From Taenia hydatigena (Eukaryota > Platyhelminthes > Cestoda > Cyclophyllidea > Taeniidae): a stretch of 64,000 nt of DNA. Positions 35,501 to 48,140 of this stretch are shown one piece after another; positions within the stretch are counted from its first letter, which is position 1; every line of letters starts with the position of its first letter. The translations under genes and the position numbers were made by a program. The stretch covers positions 3,898,182 through 3,962,181 of the forward strand of contig JADWOT020000010.1 of the NCBI GenBank assembly GCA_036345935.2, in the 5' to 3' direction. The notes beneath the pieces are model-generated. The model was not told the DNA's origin, ran no database searches, and saw only the letters and a program-made list of their open reading frames with translations.

Positions 35501-36900
35501 CAGCAAATCATTTGCAATAACTTGCTTGAGATGTATTTATTAATGTAAAATACTGGCAGTGATTACATCTGTTTCTTTACTAAGTAACTTCCTAGTCTTC
35601 CCTGTGAATCCTAAGCCTACGGACAGCTCTTTTAAAAGCAGTAGTAAAGTTTATAGATTTTATCTATCCGAAAGCGCTTTCAGGAGCGCTTAATAACAGA
35701 ATGAGTTCGCCCAAGTAACAATGTCTAACACACACAGACCACTTCCAACATAGTCACAAAGGCCATGCTTAATAAGCATTTTATTGATGTTCAACATGCT
35801 CTAAAGTTGTGCACTTACTTTAGCTTTTAAAATAGTAGCTCGAGAGCATTTTTTTACTTTTATGTTTGTTCTAATGATTTAGCATGGAAACGGAAGACAC
35901 GGAGACTGATCCAAACCAGAACATAATTACTTAAGCGTGTTGGCATTTAGACTAATTATAAGGATCGTCTGTTACAACTTTTCAATTAAGTCTCAATGTT
36001 CTAGTCCTTTACATGGATCGCATACAATTATTGGTTCTGCTCTAACCAACCACTTACTAATCTACGAGAATGGTCACCTGCTGTTCAAACGCAAGTAATT
36101 CCTGTTAGGGCATTTGCCATCTAAGCCCAAAGCGCAGATGTCATTCATTCTTTAGAGACTGGTTGCTAATACAAACAGATGATCAGTTTTATCGCTATAG
36201 GAATTAATAGTCTGAAAGTTACCCTTAATTTAGACAAGGAAATAGCCATAATGCCAACAGATTACTTAAGTGTTATAAGTAGAGGAGTGTCCTTACTCGG
36301 CTTTGTATGCGCAAAACATCGGATGGTAGGCTAGTTGATAACTCTTATGCATACGCCATAGACCATAGTCTTAAAGAATTGCTCTTACTTCTAGCGATTT
36401 AGTTCTTTCAGAAGACGTCTAGATTCTCTCCTTCTTGATCCATATGCTTAAAACAGAGGTTTCTACTGTAGTCTATAGTTCCATACACCAGTTGTTTGCA
36501 TTCTGAAGAGACCACCAAACAAATAGTAAGCAAATAAGGACTCGGGTTGCATAGGTAGATAAATCAGCATTAAATCAAGGCGTGACATACAAAATGAGAC
36601 TGAAGAGCAGGTAAGCAATGGCTGCTGCTGAGTCTGGAACTACGCTCGGGGTTAATGCTGTAGAATGAACTATTAGTTGCTGATCCTGTGACTGAGGCGT
36701 TAAGAAGCCTTAGCAATGCAAACCTATATTAAGTGCTTGGCTTTGGGTATTGCGTTGCTATTATCATACTGAAATTATGGCATGGGCAAGCCAGAGGGAC
36801 ACAAACGAGTACCTGGTTTCCATTTTTGCAAAGCATACTAAATAATAGAAAGCGTTGCAGAAACCTTTAATCAATGTGATTAGCACTAGCGCATAAACCA
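32600..36900. other. No gene recognised
   Basis: There is a short purine-rich patch at about 32660-32780. Otherwise only short frames without splice or promoter support are present. Confidence 0.35.
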
Positions 36901-36926
36901 GAAATAGAGCTTGATTGATGCGTGCA

Positions 36927-37166
36927 CTATAAATCTACCTTAATCGGAACCTGGTGACATTGACTCAGCACGAAAAATTGGCAACAAACGCCATTAGCAA
37001 AAGCCATACACATTGGCGGATGATATTTGATGTCACAGGGCCTCTTACAGGGAATATTTTGGAAGACTATAGCACACCAATGCATGCGGTGCAGTGCAAC
37101 CAATGCTACTGAGTGGTTTGCAAGCATGTGAGCAGTGAGACCAATCACACAACAAAAGGCAGACAT
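36927..37166 (-). CDS. Cys-rich open frame, weak Kazal-like spacing
   Basis: From an ATG at 37166 (A at -3) the frame encodes 79 residues with eight cysteines or more. The section CKRPCDIKYHPPMC followed by a CC pair recalls the C-x3-Y-x-P-x-C core of Kazal inhibitors, but the next interval is too short for a standard domain. A possible donor (ATTAAG/GTAGAT) lies near its end. There is no TATA box. It may be chance. Confidence 0.18.
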   Translation of the reverse strand: MSAFCCVIGLTAHMLANHSVALVALHRMHWCAIVFQNIPCKRPCDIKYHPPMCMAFANGVCCQFFVLSQCHQVPIKVDL

Positions 37167-37179
37167 TCTTAACTAGGCG

Positions 37180-38560
37180 TCTCAACGTCTCTTACTGTTC
37201 GCTGTGCTCCTTTTTGCTGCCATCGTTTCATTCACCCAGTTTACTGTCAGCTTTTACTTTTAGCTTCGTTTCTCCCTCCTCAGCAGTCTCCTTCCTATGC
37301 TCTACTTTTCTAACCTCTTATTCCGCCTTTCCAGTGATGCTAATATACCAAAGCGGGCAAAAAATAAGAAACTATGGAGACTAGTAGTGACTTTGATGTC
37401 CGTTCCTTATTGTTCACCCCTTCCTCCTTTCTGACCTTGCTTTCTTCCTGTCCGTGTACCAATCCACCATTGACCAAGCTGGTAGGCCAGTCAAATCGAC
37501 AAATCAGGAAAGGAATGTAAGCGCCTTAGCATATAGGAATGTCAGCTCAAGCATAAGTTATTCTCTCTCTAACTTGGCTCTGCTTGGTTTTATTCAGCTG
37601 TTTACTTAAAAGTGCATATAAATGAGCGAATGTTCAGATAGCAAATAAGAGCAGAAAGGCAGACCACCGTCGCTATTTTCTTCTCTTCTTCTCTCTGTTT
37701 CCCTCCAATCACCTCTGCATTTAGCTATGCATGGAGCAGGGTTAGTGGAGAACATAGGGGGCTACTGACCAACTATTTGGCAGGCTGGATGCACATTGGG
37801 ACTGATTTCTTGCACAGCCATTTCTCCCCTCCACTGTAATGAAGGAAATGAAATCAAGTTTAACTTGAGCAGTCAGGGAAGGCTATGAAGTATTGTGGAG
37901 AAGAGATCTATCAGAACGAAGCTAAGGGAGAAAAAGGCATAGGAATTGAAAACGCCATCCATGAATGCTTGCTTCAATGTCACAGGACCCCGTGCAGTGA
38001 CACATGGTAATGAGGTAAATGATTATATTATCTTTAGATAAGGTGTCACAAATGTGTGTGAGATGAAATGGAAGATACGATGAAATGGAATACTAAGGCA
38101 TGGCTTGGTAAGGTGGTGTAGAACCAGACGATCAAAGGAAGAACGGTAGGGATTGAAGTTTGCTGGGTTGACTACTTTTTATTAGTAAATGGATAGATAA
38201 GTGCGGAACGATGGGACTTCTTTTAAGCTATTATTAATAATGACTTGTGTAGATATGTACGTTGACAAATGAAAGGGTGTAATCGAAGGTGAGTGCAGGC
38301 GAATTTGTTTAAGAAGTCAAGTAAAAGTTTCAAAGAATGCGTGCAAGAAAGAAAGATAGTGAGGCAGGAAAAATGTTGTAGAGCCATATTTTAACGGGTG
38401 ATGAACAATTCATTTAGACCTTGTTGGGCGCACGCGTGATAGGGCGATTGCGAATCTGGCTGGAGGTGGGAAGTGGTAGTGACTAATGATTAATGCAACC
38501 AAGATCCATGGTCGTTATTCAGTGGAATAAACGGAGCCAATTTACATAGATGGATAAAAG
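37180..38560. other. Pyrimidine-rich to purine-rich switch
   Basis: The plus strand is C/T-rich from about 37180 to 37720 and G/A-rich from about 37730 to 38560, with no supported gene on either side. The switch is visible by eye; no statistic was calculated. Confidence 0.4.
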
Positions 38561-39393
38561 AATGAATACATGACCGACATAACTTGATGACAGGTATTCG
38601 AAGTATCTGTGGTCTTCTATCCGTAGTGGCAAGGAAGCGCATTCGGGTTGCTTATAATCAAGTCTCTATTCTCGTTTCCTCAACAAATCCCAAAGGCAGA
38701 TGTCGAAGAATGCGTAGGAGTGAAGGCCTTCTTAAACTCTGAGAAAAATACCTGCCAACATATACTAGTGATATAACAATCATCCACACGTTCGACCATC
38801 GTGGTGAAGAATCATGAAGCCATAATATATCAGATATGGGTTTCGGGTGCGAAAAGTGTGAAAATTGGCACGCGCCAAAAAAATAAGCTGCAATAGGATA
38901 CAAAGTTTAACTGTCCTTTAGCTAAGCGGAATAGTTCCTCAATGTTACATTTAGCCACAGCACACTTAATGGCTACAACAGTCATCGCATTATCGGATTT
39001 CAAATTGCGTGATAATATATGTGCAGTATTTTGCCACGGAAACACATTGGTACTGCCTTATTCACAGTTAGAGAATCACGTGCACTCCCTCTAAATCGCA
39101 TTATAAAGAACATGGTTATGCTCCTGCTAAAATCCGAGACATTGCGAGAGTGCTAGGTATGGGGAAATAAGACGCTGTGGGAGGCAAACCGACTTAATGC
39201 CTTGGTGAGCTGCTTAAGGGATTGTGTATAATACCAAACATCATCTCACGGACGATGTTCATTAGTGCGAATTGACTTAAATGGGCGTGAACAGTGGTTT
39301 AGCTATTACATGTCGTCTTCTCATTGTAAAATTTTGCCATGACTACTAGCTCCAAACGACAACAACATTTTTGAATGAAGGTAGATGCCTTAC

Positions 39394-39528
39394 ATTGCAG
39401 AGCGAAAGTACTTTGAACTGTGCGGTGTGTGGCACGTGACTTGATAGCTGGCTGTCCATGAGACACGCCAAGCCCCCATTACGGGTATAGACGCCAAACT
39501 TGACCTTACGCCGGCCCATCTTGAGCAG
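39394..39528 (-). CDS. Candidate exon IV of a minus-strand gene
   Basis: This is a well-bounded exon of exactly 45 codons: acceptor TTGTGCCACAG and donor AAT/GTAAGG. It reads in phase 0 with LLKMGRRKVKFGVYTRNGG and later VPHTAQFKVLSLCN, and many codons end in G or C. It follows exon III if the GTTGGT donor is used there. Further coding-like minus frames at 39045-38880 and 38870-38658 could be later exons but are unproven. Family not recognised. Confidence 0.38.
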
Positions 39529-39830
39529 CTGTGGCACAATAGAGGCACATCTGTTAGTAGCAGCGGTTGACTAAGGGGTAAAGAATTAGTCATACAAATA
39601 AAATTGAGCTAAGCCTGACACAGTCGAATCGCCTAATAAACGCTGCACTGATGCCTCTTCCTACTCCCACTGTGTTGGCGCATATTAATTCAACTCCAAA
39701 CATCCACTGATATTGTGTAACTTGACCGAGGTGCCTCATGACTACCATCGAGGAAACTATTTGCACGCATTTTTGCAGGGCACCAAGTGTAGCAATAATA
39801 GCAAGGTAAATGCCTCAGTGCGATACCAAC

Positions 39831-40071
39831 AGAGAGGTGTGGCTCGCGTGCGTTAGGGGCATACGTCCATCGACTGGTGGACTTGGCCATCGTCCTTGTC
39901 TTGTCGATAGCCTCGCAGTCCATCCCAATGCCTTCCCAATCATATCGTATCACAGCATTGTGGGTTAGTAAGCCATAGAGGATAGCGAATTGAGCTTTGC
40001 AGTTAACAGAAACCCTTGTCAATCTCATTGCATGAAAGTTACGCTCATGACGCGTTTCGGAAAGGTGCTTC
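39831..40071 (-). CDS. Candidate exon III of a minus-strand gene
   Basis: The exon follows the acceptor TTTTGTCTAG. Its first base completes the codon left by exon II, and the frame then runs 80 codons, including AQFAILYGLLTHNAVIRYDW. Two donors are possible: GTTGGT at 39830 (phase 0, fits exon IV) and GTATCG at 39826 (phase 1, does not fit). The sequence looks like globular protein but is not recognised. Confidence 0.38.
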
Positions 40072-40429
40072 CTAGACAAAATGGCAAAAAATGCCCATTG
40101 GCAGCGTCCTCAAGATTGCTAACACACCAGCAATCAGTCTTAGAGGGGACAATCAGTTGAAAATCCGTTGCCTTACGATATACTTTGAATCATATTCACA
40201 TGCAAAACGAGCACTGGGCAGACTGTGACTACTTTAATATCTCTAGCACCGAGACGCAAACACGTAAAACATAAAGAGGCAACCACGAAAATCGTATCGT
40301 CTGCAAAAATGTGCGGAAGAGAGAACACCATCTGAACGATTTTCCACCAAATCCTCTTAACTGGTAATAAAAGTTTAGCAATAAATATTTGTTTGATCTA
40401 AATATAGCTTAAAATACATCTTCATGCAT

Positions 40430-40720
40430 CCGTATGAGTAGGATCAGAAGGTACATTTTCATTTAGCTTCGACACATCCATACGAGGCTGGCGGAGGAGG
40501 ATGATGTGAGGTTCTGGCTCGTAAATCATGTTAATCTAACATCTACGGGACTGTTTTATTCCTAATGCACGCAATTTTGCTCTCGGTCATCAGACGATTT
40601 CATGGAATTCGTCAAGCTATCGCCGCTGGCAGCTCGACATGCCTTAAGACAAAATTAGTCCCATGAACAAAAATAACTTGCGATTAAACGAGCACAAGCA
40701 AGAAAGAGAGCATCCATTTT
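40430..40720 (-). pseudogene. Dispersed PEPHII family, decayed copy 3
   Basis: The minus strand around 40545-40490 shares PEPHII and the preceding block with the second half of the copy at 5746-6153, with stops and a frame slip. It then continues in frame as a hydrophilic tail to TGA. It is a decayed fragment of an unidentified family. Confidence 0.38.
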
Positions 40721-41521
40721 TTAAAATTACATGATAATCCACAGGCATCGGATCATCACAAAAAATTGATTTAAACTCCAAACAACAATGATGAGCGACA
40801 TACCATTATTCGCAGACGTCATCATAGAACTTGTTCAAATGTACTATATTCAACTCATCCACGACTTTACTAAAGACTGCTGAAAGCTAAAGCAGCAAAA
40901 TAGCACTGTTCGCCTTGTCAATGGTTCAATCATGTAAACAAAATTTCTCGAAAATTAATATAGCCCTACATGTTCCACACATAATTTATTAGTTAAATCT
41001 TTTGCAGATACTCAGTGCGAACCAAAAAACGAGGGAAGGCAAAGCAGTGCAATACGTTACTTGTTTGTTTGTTGTTGCGTGACTCTAGGTTTTGGTAAAG
41101 GACCATGTTGTGTCCTCGCCGTCGAGCTTGGCTTAGCTCAACTGACTCTCCTACAATGTGGTGAGTGAATGATAAAGGCTATTCAATTGCATCGTTTGTG
41201 CTTAAAATGTTTGAGTAGAAACCGCGTATTCACGTAGATGTTGAATTGTAAGTCGATGTCATGAGGACTTCAGTGAGGCGTCTGATGTTTGAAAGTTGTG
41301 AGAGCAGAGGGTATTGTCACTGTGGATAGAGTGCAATGAGTGATTGAAAGGAGATGTGAAAACCTTGTTTCAAGCAGGTTAAAGACAGGACCGATGATGA
41401 TTGGCTAATTGCGTTATGCGTTGTTAAAGCACTAGGTTATTTGGAAAGATTATTAGAAGGAATAAAATGGTATAAGTTAATGCAGTTCCATGACAGTTCG
41501 ATTAATTCCACGATAGGTTAC

Positions 41522-41883
41522 AAGAGCAGGTTGCGATTCTGTTGGCCGGTCTGAATTCTAGCCAACGTTGGCTGCTCCAGGCATTCAAGCGTCCATACAT
41601 TTTCTGCTATACCACCGTGATGCTTGGCAGCTTCAAGGAAGAATTTGGGTACGATTACCTTTTGAGCTGCAGAGGGTAGAGGCATGCAACCGTGGAAATA
41701 TTTGCGACAGCTCCTGAGAGACTTTGAGTCCAAACGAATGAAAGTGCTGACGCGTCTGTGTATTTCAGCAGCATAAGGACTCAAATTCGCGTTTAAATGT
41801 CGATGTGAATTTTTATAGTTTGCATAAAGGCAATGTTCTGCGAACATTTGCCGGCTTACATTCCGTCGCAAAAGCGTCGCCAA
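41522..41883 (-). CDS. Candidate exon II of a minus-strand gene
   Basis: A 362-bp frame opens directly at an acceptor (GGGCCCTCCAG) in phase 0 and ends at a weak donor CTCTT/GTAACC in phase 2, which matches exon III. If not spliced, it ends at the TAA there. Residues about 36-66 (YAAEIHRRVSTFIRLDSKSL) faintly resemble an F-box helix pair, but key residues are missing, so I do not call the domain. The second half, with KVIVPKFFLEAAKHHGG, reads as ordinary protein. Confidence 0.38.
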
Positions 41884-42684
41884 CTGGAGGGCCCAAGACG
41901 TAAGTGAAGGTCACTGCGCTTTTACGATAGCTTAGCGAACCACTTCAACTCTAAAATCGTAATCTGCTGCAGCGGAATGGCTGACCATGAAGCAGAGACG
42001 CGGCGAAGGATTGCAAGGCTGCTGGCATAACCTATAAGCCATGTTGACAAACAGAAGCGAAACCCACTCGCTTAATCCGACGCAGAGTTGACCTCACTAC
42101 CAAGGCATTAATGTAGACCACAGTTACCTTTTTTCCGAAAACCAGTCTCTCTCTCATCAACTCACATTATCAGTCATCGTAGACTAACTATGGGATCTGA
42201 AAAGAAAATTATCTGTGCAACAAGAGGTGTCGCAATCAAGAATGGATGAAACATGCAGTAATGCATTCTGTCGAAAAGACAGAAAAGGGGACCAGCCCTA
42301 ACAGTCTCTCACACTAAGTCACTAGCGATGCCCGCACACTTCGGCCTGGCAACAAACCAGTAAAATAACATTAAATGCAAAGGCAGCCATAAATGCATTT
42401 GCTGCGATTTAATATTCTAAAGGCGATGGCACATGGAGCTCTATCAATGAAAATGGCAGCAAAGAACGTATCCTGCATCAGTTCGTGAACAAACTTCAAC
42501 AGTTTACGCCTATTCATATCTGTTAGGGCTTCTGAAGGGAATATTTTTTAGACAAAATAAGCCCCTCCTGCTAAAATAGTAATAATCGCCCAAAGCAGGA
42601 AAATATTGATGCTTTACTGAGTGGGTGGATGGTCAGCTGGGTGAATGAGTGTATGGGCCCATCACAAGCATGAATTTTGCTTAC

Positions 42685-42773
42685 GAAATGGGGATGGATG
42701 GGGATCTGGATGAAAGTGGAAGGTGTAACACTGGCTTTGGTCATAGCGACATGACCACCGTCTATGTTGGCCT
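42685..42773 (-). CDS. Candidate exon I of a minus-strand gene
   Basis: The exon is bounded by GTATTGCTGCAG and TTC/GTAAGC and is 89 bp long. It starts in phase 2 and ends in phase 0, matching the phase-0 start of exon II. It encodes ANIDGGHVAMTKASVTPSTF and nine further residues. An earlier exon with the start codon was not found. Confidence 0.35.
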
Positions 42774-43298
42774 CTGCAGCAATACAAGCCTGTCGAAATC
42801 GAATCATTTACCGAAACACTCTAAACATCAACTAAAATATTTCAATTTCGTGAAAGTAAAACTTATTCCAAAAAGAGCTCAACATGAATTTTATCTTCTA
42901 AGCTGCAGAGTTTTCAAAAACAAGCGAGGCAACATGCACATCTTCGGTCTGTCTTAATGCCTCAAAATCATGTTTAACTGTTCAAAGGACTACGGAGGTG
43001 GATTGTAAACCCGTTCACGAGCGTGATTTGCAGACTATGCTGACTGCAGACTATGTCTGCTGTATCCTCCTACCATTGTTGGAATAGGAACGGCTTGACA
43101 TTGTCACATAATACGCGATGAATCTCAATAACATTCCAGGTCCCACTGATATAAATTGCTAACTGACGTTGCAAAAGCCCTAACTCTGGAAGCAGTCCTG
43201 TACAAACGGGAAAGATATCAGGCAAGTATTTGCAAAGATCATTCCAGATTTGTTTGAAGTGAACTGGAAGCCATCCACCGCTAAAATAATTATACTAG

Positions 43299-43979
43299 AA
43301 TCCAGTGCGTCAAGCCTGTTTTGCGGTCATTGAACGCAAACAAAGAATTTCATCGCGAGTCCTTCCTGAGGTGGCAGAGTGTCACACTGCTGCGGCGAGG
43401 TAAGCATTGCAGACGCTAAGCACAGTTGATGCATTTGCCTATCTGTGCGTTATATTAGCACAAATCTGTCTGTACTCTGCTTAATCATTTCACAAACTAA
43501 TCTATGAATTTCTAATTGATTACATGAAAGCTAATCCTCATGATTTGTGCTGTAAAGTAGGTTGGATATTTGGTTTTACGACCAGATTTTAACACGCTAA
43601 CATGACTATAACTGTCATTTTCCCTCCTCCAAAGCGTCTATTTGTGTAAGACTGGGGGGGCGGCATCAGGAATGGCTACGCATCATCAGATGTCAAAGGC
43701 GCTACTGAGGTCTCTGCGCAGCCTATCAACCATCCACAATGGCATGAAATACTTCTGATCCTCCATAATAGCCTTTTCGACCTATTGAGACGAACTTCGA
43801 ATAGCATCAATGCATTGCCTTCATTCATGTGTTTAGCACATTTTTTTAGTATTCCTTTGCATCTAATCATTACTTATCTGGCTGTGATTGAGTCCAGCAC
43901 AAAAGGAGGCGCCGCTGATTGGATAGTAGAGAAGTTAGCACGGAGAAATGTCATATTTCTGTCCGATAGGGCAAAGTAG
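43299..43979 (+). CDS. Candidate plus-strand exons with possible frameshift at a G7 run
   Basis: Exon 43299-43399 (acceptor ATACTAG, donor CGAG/GTAAGC) reads CVKPVLRSLNANKEFHRESF. A second block from about 43637 could follow in phase 1 (SICVRLGGRHQEW), then appears to shift frame at the seven-G run 43654-43660 into a frame that stays open to 43979 (INHPQWHEILLILHNSLF is part). A last short exon at 44090-44219, after CTTGCAG, ends in a Lys-rich tail. The shift could be a mutation or a base-calling error. Unrecognised. Confidence 0.25.
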
Positions 43980-45654
43980 CTCTACAAAGATAAAAAGCCT
44001 GTTACAAACATCTTGGAGATATGCATGGCATCATTAAACATCGTTACTTCACACATTTTAACGATGGCAATCACTCACGTCAGCTTGCAGAATGAAGAGA
44101 GGCATCTTCACTTGTTCTCTCCTTTGCAGTCGCAATCTAAAGGAAAGTCAACTAAACTAGAGGAAGGGCAATTTAAGTTGCATGCTGTAAAGCCGAAGAA
44201 GACAAAATTGATTTTTTAAATTCAAAATGGATAAAGTAGACTCGAATGAGAAGAAATTGAATTCTCAAATCCGAAGGGCACGGCATGGGGCGGGAGGAGA
44301 AGATATTGAATTAACAATTAAACAGCATGGCTTGTGTAAGACTTCAGAAATATAGTGCCACACTTCATCGAAAATGCAAGAATGTTGTGCAGTTTCTTGT
44401 AATTAGCTGATACCATTTACGACGATAAGGTTTAGTTCAATTGCCTTGTTCCCAACATTCAATTACGGTGCTGCGATGCCCTCAAACGACCTCGTGGAGT
44501 TCATAAAAGTAGTTTCAAAGGCAAAGAGCGTAAGCGTCGCATAAATGTGATTTTCTTAAGTTGTTTGTGATAACCGGCGGGGGTTTCAATTTTGAAAGTG
44601 TGGTCCCTGATGATTTTCAGCTGGAACACGCAGCCGAGATAATTTTACCATTCAAGATTAATTACTGTACTTCTTCAAGCAATCGGCCTACTTATCTTGG
44701 AAACATTGCTACTATCGTCGCAACATAGTTATTGCGGGATCCCCCAATGCCACCCACTACGCTTTCAGGCATTTGGAAAAGTTGTTTGATGACAACATTC
44801 GGTCTTTAACCTTAGTGACTCAATGTGTTGTTGATTTACATTGGTTAGCTGGAAATGAGGATGTGGCCATGCTTTATGGGACGTATTTTTAAGGACCTGC
44901 GCTCTTATAGCATCCTTATTCGTGAGCGTGTGCGGGTGTACGTGAAGATAGTTTACCTAATTCAAATGGATTCGTGCGCCTGCGAGGCAGCGCGTTTGAT
45001 GACGATTTTAAAAGGATTTAAGATAAGCGAACACATACTTTGACAGTTATGGCAATCTTGCGAAGACTACTTCTCTGCGTAGTTCTTAACATCAATCGTT
45101 TGAGTATGCACGTGGTCGTTTTCATTCCCAACTTAAATCATTATTGTGCTTCTAATGGTTTTAAATTTTTGATAAAGTTAGTACAATTTGTGGCTCACCA
45201 CAGGCTTCTTTTAGGATTTGCCAGGCATGAGAGCAAACGAGAAGGAGGAAGAAGGAACTGACAACAGAAGTGCAGTGGGCTATTGTAGCAGTTTTTGAAT
45301 GTGAGGTACGGCTTCATTTGACATGGACACCTAAATCTTCCTTACTCTCTTTATTTACTAAGATGAGACGATATTAAGGTAAACTTGGCGTAGTAGCATC
45401 CTCTATTTCTATGATAAATTGGCCCTAGAGGCACCAATTTCGTCCCATAAAGCATGGAGAACAAGGCTATTTAGGAAATTCTACAGCGCATAATGCCTGT
45501 TGTCGCACACAGCCCCTTGCTGCAAAGTATTGGCAGATAAGAATTAGATCCAATAAACTACCGCTATTTTAGATGTTTTTAGCCCAATCGCAATTTTATA
45601 AAGACTTAGGGGTAATCCATCGAAGTCGGTCGTTAGTAGTTAATCAAATCAACA

Positions 45655-45890
45655 CATTTCGAATTGGCAAAAACCTCTTTCGTTCACGTTGGTTCCATTT
45701 CATGCATTGCAATTTGGTGAAATCAATTTCGCCCTAGATGGTTGCTTTTCACGATTTGGGACCGCGTAAGCTCTATTTTGTCACCATCAGCCCGCCGGCC
45801 AGCCTCAACTCATGCTTTTTGATTTCGTAAAATCTATTTCGTCTGCGTCAGTAGCATTTCATGCATTGCGACTTAATGAACTCTTTTTTC
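45655..45890 (+). repeat. Minisatellite block 1 (about 1.5 units)
   Basis: Two copies of the anchor CATGCATTGC, 159 bp apart, together with CACGATTTGGGA, GCGTAAGCTC and GCCGGCCAGCC, match the larger array at 48.1-48.96 kb. The block lies upstream of zinc-finger copy c. Confidence 0.75.
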
Positions 45891-46151
45891 TGCCTTTACT
45901 CCCTAAATTTATGCCTGGCTAAAACGGAGATCCTTAAAAGCGTTTTAAATCACGCTCTTTTAGTTGCGAAATACGATTATCTTTATTGTTTTTATTTAAT
46001 ATTTTGACATTTGCTTTGGATCCTTTCACGACATTAAATTAAGTTTTCTTTAATTTACTCCTATCGACCGTTTTTATAGTCCTAAAACACAAAGAGTTTT
46101 TATCATCTACTTGTTTATTTAATCGTCCCTTGGTTATTTTTTTGCCTACAG

Positions 46152-47213
46152 GCTGCTTTTGTAATTTTGAAGGCGCAGAAGATCTGCCAAAGCAGGAAGC
46201 TGTGACCTCAGATGCGGCAAGAAAATTTCTCAAGGGGAGATGGACGACGAGAGGAGATTAATCCGGGCACTTATGACCGACCGGAAGACGGTATTACTTT
46301 TCTTGAGGGGATGAGAGTAACTGCATGATTTTCCACTTATCGTACGTCCCCCAACATCTTTGGATATTTCTTTATTGATGTAATTACGTATTCATATTAG
46401 AAGATGGTAAAAAACAATGACTTCCGAATAACTTACAGCTTTGATGGGAATGCCATCGACAATTTCCCAATGCCTGACCAAGTGACGCAATTAGGATGCC
46501 TCATGGATTTGTTCCGTACGCAGCTGTGATATAAAGCTATGCAAATTTGATGCTCATTATGAGGAATTGCGTGTGCTGGTGCACTATTCTATCCGTCTGA
46601 GATTACTTTTTTCTTTATACGTAATTCGTTTAGTCTTTGCTTCATTTTGTTGTAGGAGGTGAAAAGAAGGCTGATAGAAAATACAAATGCACTGAGTGTG
46701 GTGAACAGCATGACGACTTGGACGGGATGCACCAACGCCTCCTGCGTCACAGTAATTGCAAGTTCTGCTTCTGTGTGCAATGCTTCGAGGGTTGTGAAAC
46801 GCTTACGGAAATGGTACGCCAAAGAATGACACACAGTGGGAAGGTTTGATTTCAGTCGGTGTTTCCTGCTCTGCCACTAATGCCAATGAATAATACTTTA
46901 TGCGTCCCTTTTTCCAAAAGATGTATTTGAGTTGCTGGCATTAATTCAGGAATTTTTAAGAAAACCAAGAAGTCCTCCTGAAAAAAGGCTCAGAATTGTC
47001 TACTGCTGTAGTGTTTGCGGATCCACTTTGACCGCTTATGTGATGTTATCACACAGAACAGGAGCGCGCGGCTGCGTGTTCACCTCATGCGTGCTGCACT
47101 CAATCCCTATGCAGATGAGAAAGATGATGCTTCAAGTCCTACTAGCTATTCTTAGGAGAAAAAGTGTGTTTGATTTCCATCATACATATGATGCTATTCG
47201 TGGTGGCTTTTAA
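46152..47213 (+). pseudogene. C2H2 zinc-finger family, copy c (four exon blocks)
   Basis: The order is coil, exon 0, exon A, exon B. The coil block (from 46152, after a strong pyrimidine tract ending CTACAG) contains ERRLIRALMTDRKT but needs a frame change. Exon 0 (46401-46529) keeps NNDFRITYSFDGN and TQLGCLMDLF and ends at TGA. Exon A (46656-46849) encodes finger 1 (YKCTECGEQHDDLDGMHQRL then LRH; the first of the two usual zinc His is Arg) and finger 2 (CVQCFEGCETLTEMVRQ; first His is Gln), then stops at TGA with a poor donor. Exon B (from 46950, after TTAATTCAG) keeps CCSVCGST but the rest is shifted. Several ligands are lost, so the copy is probably inactive. Confidence 0.6.
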
Positions 47214-47219
47214 CAGAAA

Positions 47220-48140
47220 TTTTGAGCTTTTCTGATATGATAATGCCTATATGGTAAGCTTTCGTTTTTCTACTTGAGGCGCCACCCAAACTTGTCCATT
47301 CAGCCAATTCCGTGTTTGGATGTCTTGCTACTTCACTTTAGTTGAAAGCTATAAGACAATTTTGGCCACAAAGGCCTGATAGGTTTGGAACCAAGTGAAG
47401 TCCAATTCGCAAAACAGGTGAACTTGAGTTACATTCATTAAGGCCAATCGACATTTGAGGGCAGGGATGGCTGAAGTAATGTGCTTTGTTGGTGGTTAGT
47501 AATTGGACAACTAATTAATGACTAGGTACAATTATAGCATGCTTTTACCGACAAAGGCAACAATCAAGAGAGGCATTGCAAATGTGCAACGTAGAAGCGG
47601 AGGAGTGGAGTAATCATTCCAGTCGCTTATGTAAAAGAAATGGATCTATTTGTACCTAAAGCAGTAAAAGAAAGTAATACTCCCAGCTTGCAACGAGACT
47701 GATTTATTGGTGGGTGTTTTTGTGAAGAGATCATATTCTTGATAGTTGTGATGAGAAGGACTACGTAAGCATTAACGGCTACTCGCTCTCGCGCTTGACA
47801 TTTATTGGCTCTAGTGTTGGCACATTATTTGCTACTGCTCTGACAAGGAATTAGAGCTGACCTGCAGTAGTGAGTTGTTAGGAAAATATTTGAGTTCCAC
47901 TTTACCAGGAAGGCTTAGGAGTAAATAAGTGGCACAGAGAGCGATAATTCCAGGATCACATTGATGGGATGGCACAGAAGGCGGGGGGTGACCTCGAGGA
48001 ACGCGAACAAGGGTGAAGCTGACTTAAATAAACGCACAAGAAGCAGGTTAATTTGATAGAACATCTCCGTGTTGCGAATCAGAATGCTGCAATTGAAGCT
48101 ACTTATCGCGGGAAATACCCATATCGGCTATAGAGCCCCT
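47220..48140. other. No gene recognised
   Basis: This is sequence between zinc-finger copy c and the minisatellite, with only short frames. Confidence 0.4.

Noticed and set aside
41700..41800. F-box in candidate exon II
   Set aside because: The helix pattern is only faint, with the Leu-Pro start and the Trp missing, in contrast to the clear F-box at 63.3 kb.
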